A stretch of 29,596 nt of DNA, from positions 1 to 29,596 of IMG/VR virus record IMGVR_UViG_3300034524_000026, one strand, 5' to 3'. The stretch's first letter is position 1. The number at the start of each line of letters is the position of its first letter. The position numbers and the translations under genes are program-made. The notes under the pieces are model-generated. The model saw nothing but the letters and a program-made list of their open reading frames with translations, was not told where the DNA came from and searched no databases. Origin of the DNA: a virus. This document shows, one piece after another, positions 29,547 to 29,596 of the stretch.

Positions 29547-29577
29547 GCTTTCGGAATTAGCCTCCGAAAGCTTTTTT
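29547..29577 (+). terminator. Terminator of the tRNA-Trp locus
   Basis: GCTTTCGGA (29547-29555), loop ATTAGCC, TCCGAAAGC (29563-29571), then TTTTTT. A 9-bp perfect stem 14 bases past the CCA end of the tRNA fragment. It marks host DNA; nothing else is visible to the window's end. Confidence 0.88.
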
Positions 29578-29596
29578 GTTTATCTTAATTAGACCT

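Overview
The window is most of a siphovirus-type prophage in a low-GC Firmicute. The AT-rich, lysine/glutamate-heavy proteins, strong AAGGAGG ribosome binding sites and gene content suggest a thermophilic, Thermoanaerobacter-like anaerobe; this placement is an inference from composition. The right end stops at 29488-29532 in the 3' half of a tRNA-Trp(CCA) gene followed by a strong terminator. I read this as the attachment junction, with host DNA to its right. The left end of the window is inside the tail genes, so the rest of the tail, the lysis genes and probably the integrase lie outside.

Layout from right to left. (1) Lysogeny genes on the + strand (26637-29336): a CI-like repressor, an ImmA/IrrE-type metallopeptidase with added zinc ribbons, and a two-gene cassette of unknown function with its own promoter that ends in an XhlA-like membrane protein. 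(2) A divergent switch at 26474-26615 with four copies of a 17-bp operator; one copy fills the spacer of a consensus TTGACA/TATAAT promoter that drives the - strand. (3) Early - strand genes (26452 to 18702): Cro-like and excisionase-like regulators, a dual-start micro-protein, a recombination set (PD-(D/E)XK nuclease, coiled-coil protein, candidate annealing protein), a replication initiator carrying iteron-like repeats and two abutting hairpins, a DnaC-type helicase loader, several zinc-ribbon micro-proteins, MazG-like, RusA and an ArpU/RinA-like late regulator. (4) Late - strand genes (18313 to 1): small and large terminase, SPP1-type portal, a MuF minor head protein with a putative C-terminal toxin domain and a likely immunity gene, scaffold, major capsid protein, head-tail connectors, tail tube, tail chaperones G and GT joined by a -1 frameshift signal, a 1036-residue tape measure protein, and distal tail/baseplate proteins.

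An accessory 'moron' unit (a DUF4352-type lipoprotein and a small membrane protein, 7239-8127, + strand) with its own terminator sits between the tail chaperones and the tape measure gene, against the late transcription direction. The 5' part of the tape measure gene is clearly richer in GC than the rest, a sign of mosaic exchange.

The most interesting items are the MuF-toxin/immunity pair, the moron beside the tape measure gene, the unknown lysogeny cassette at 28187-29336, the origin-like repeats that cross reading frames, and genes with two in-frame, strong-SD starts.
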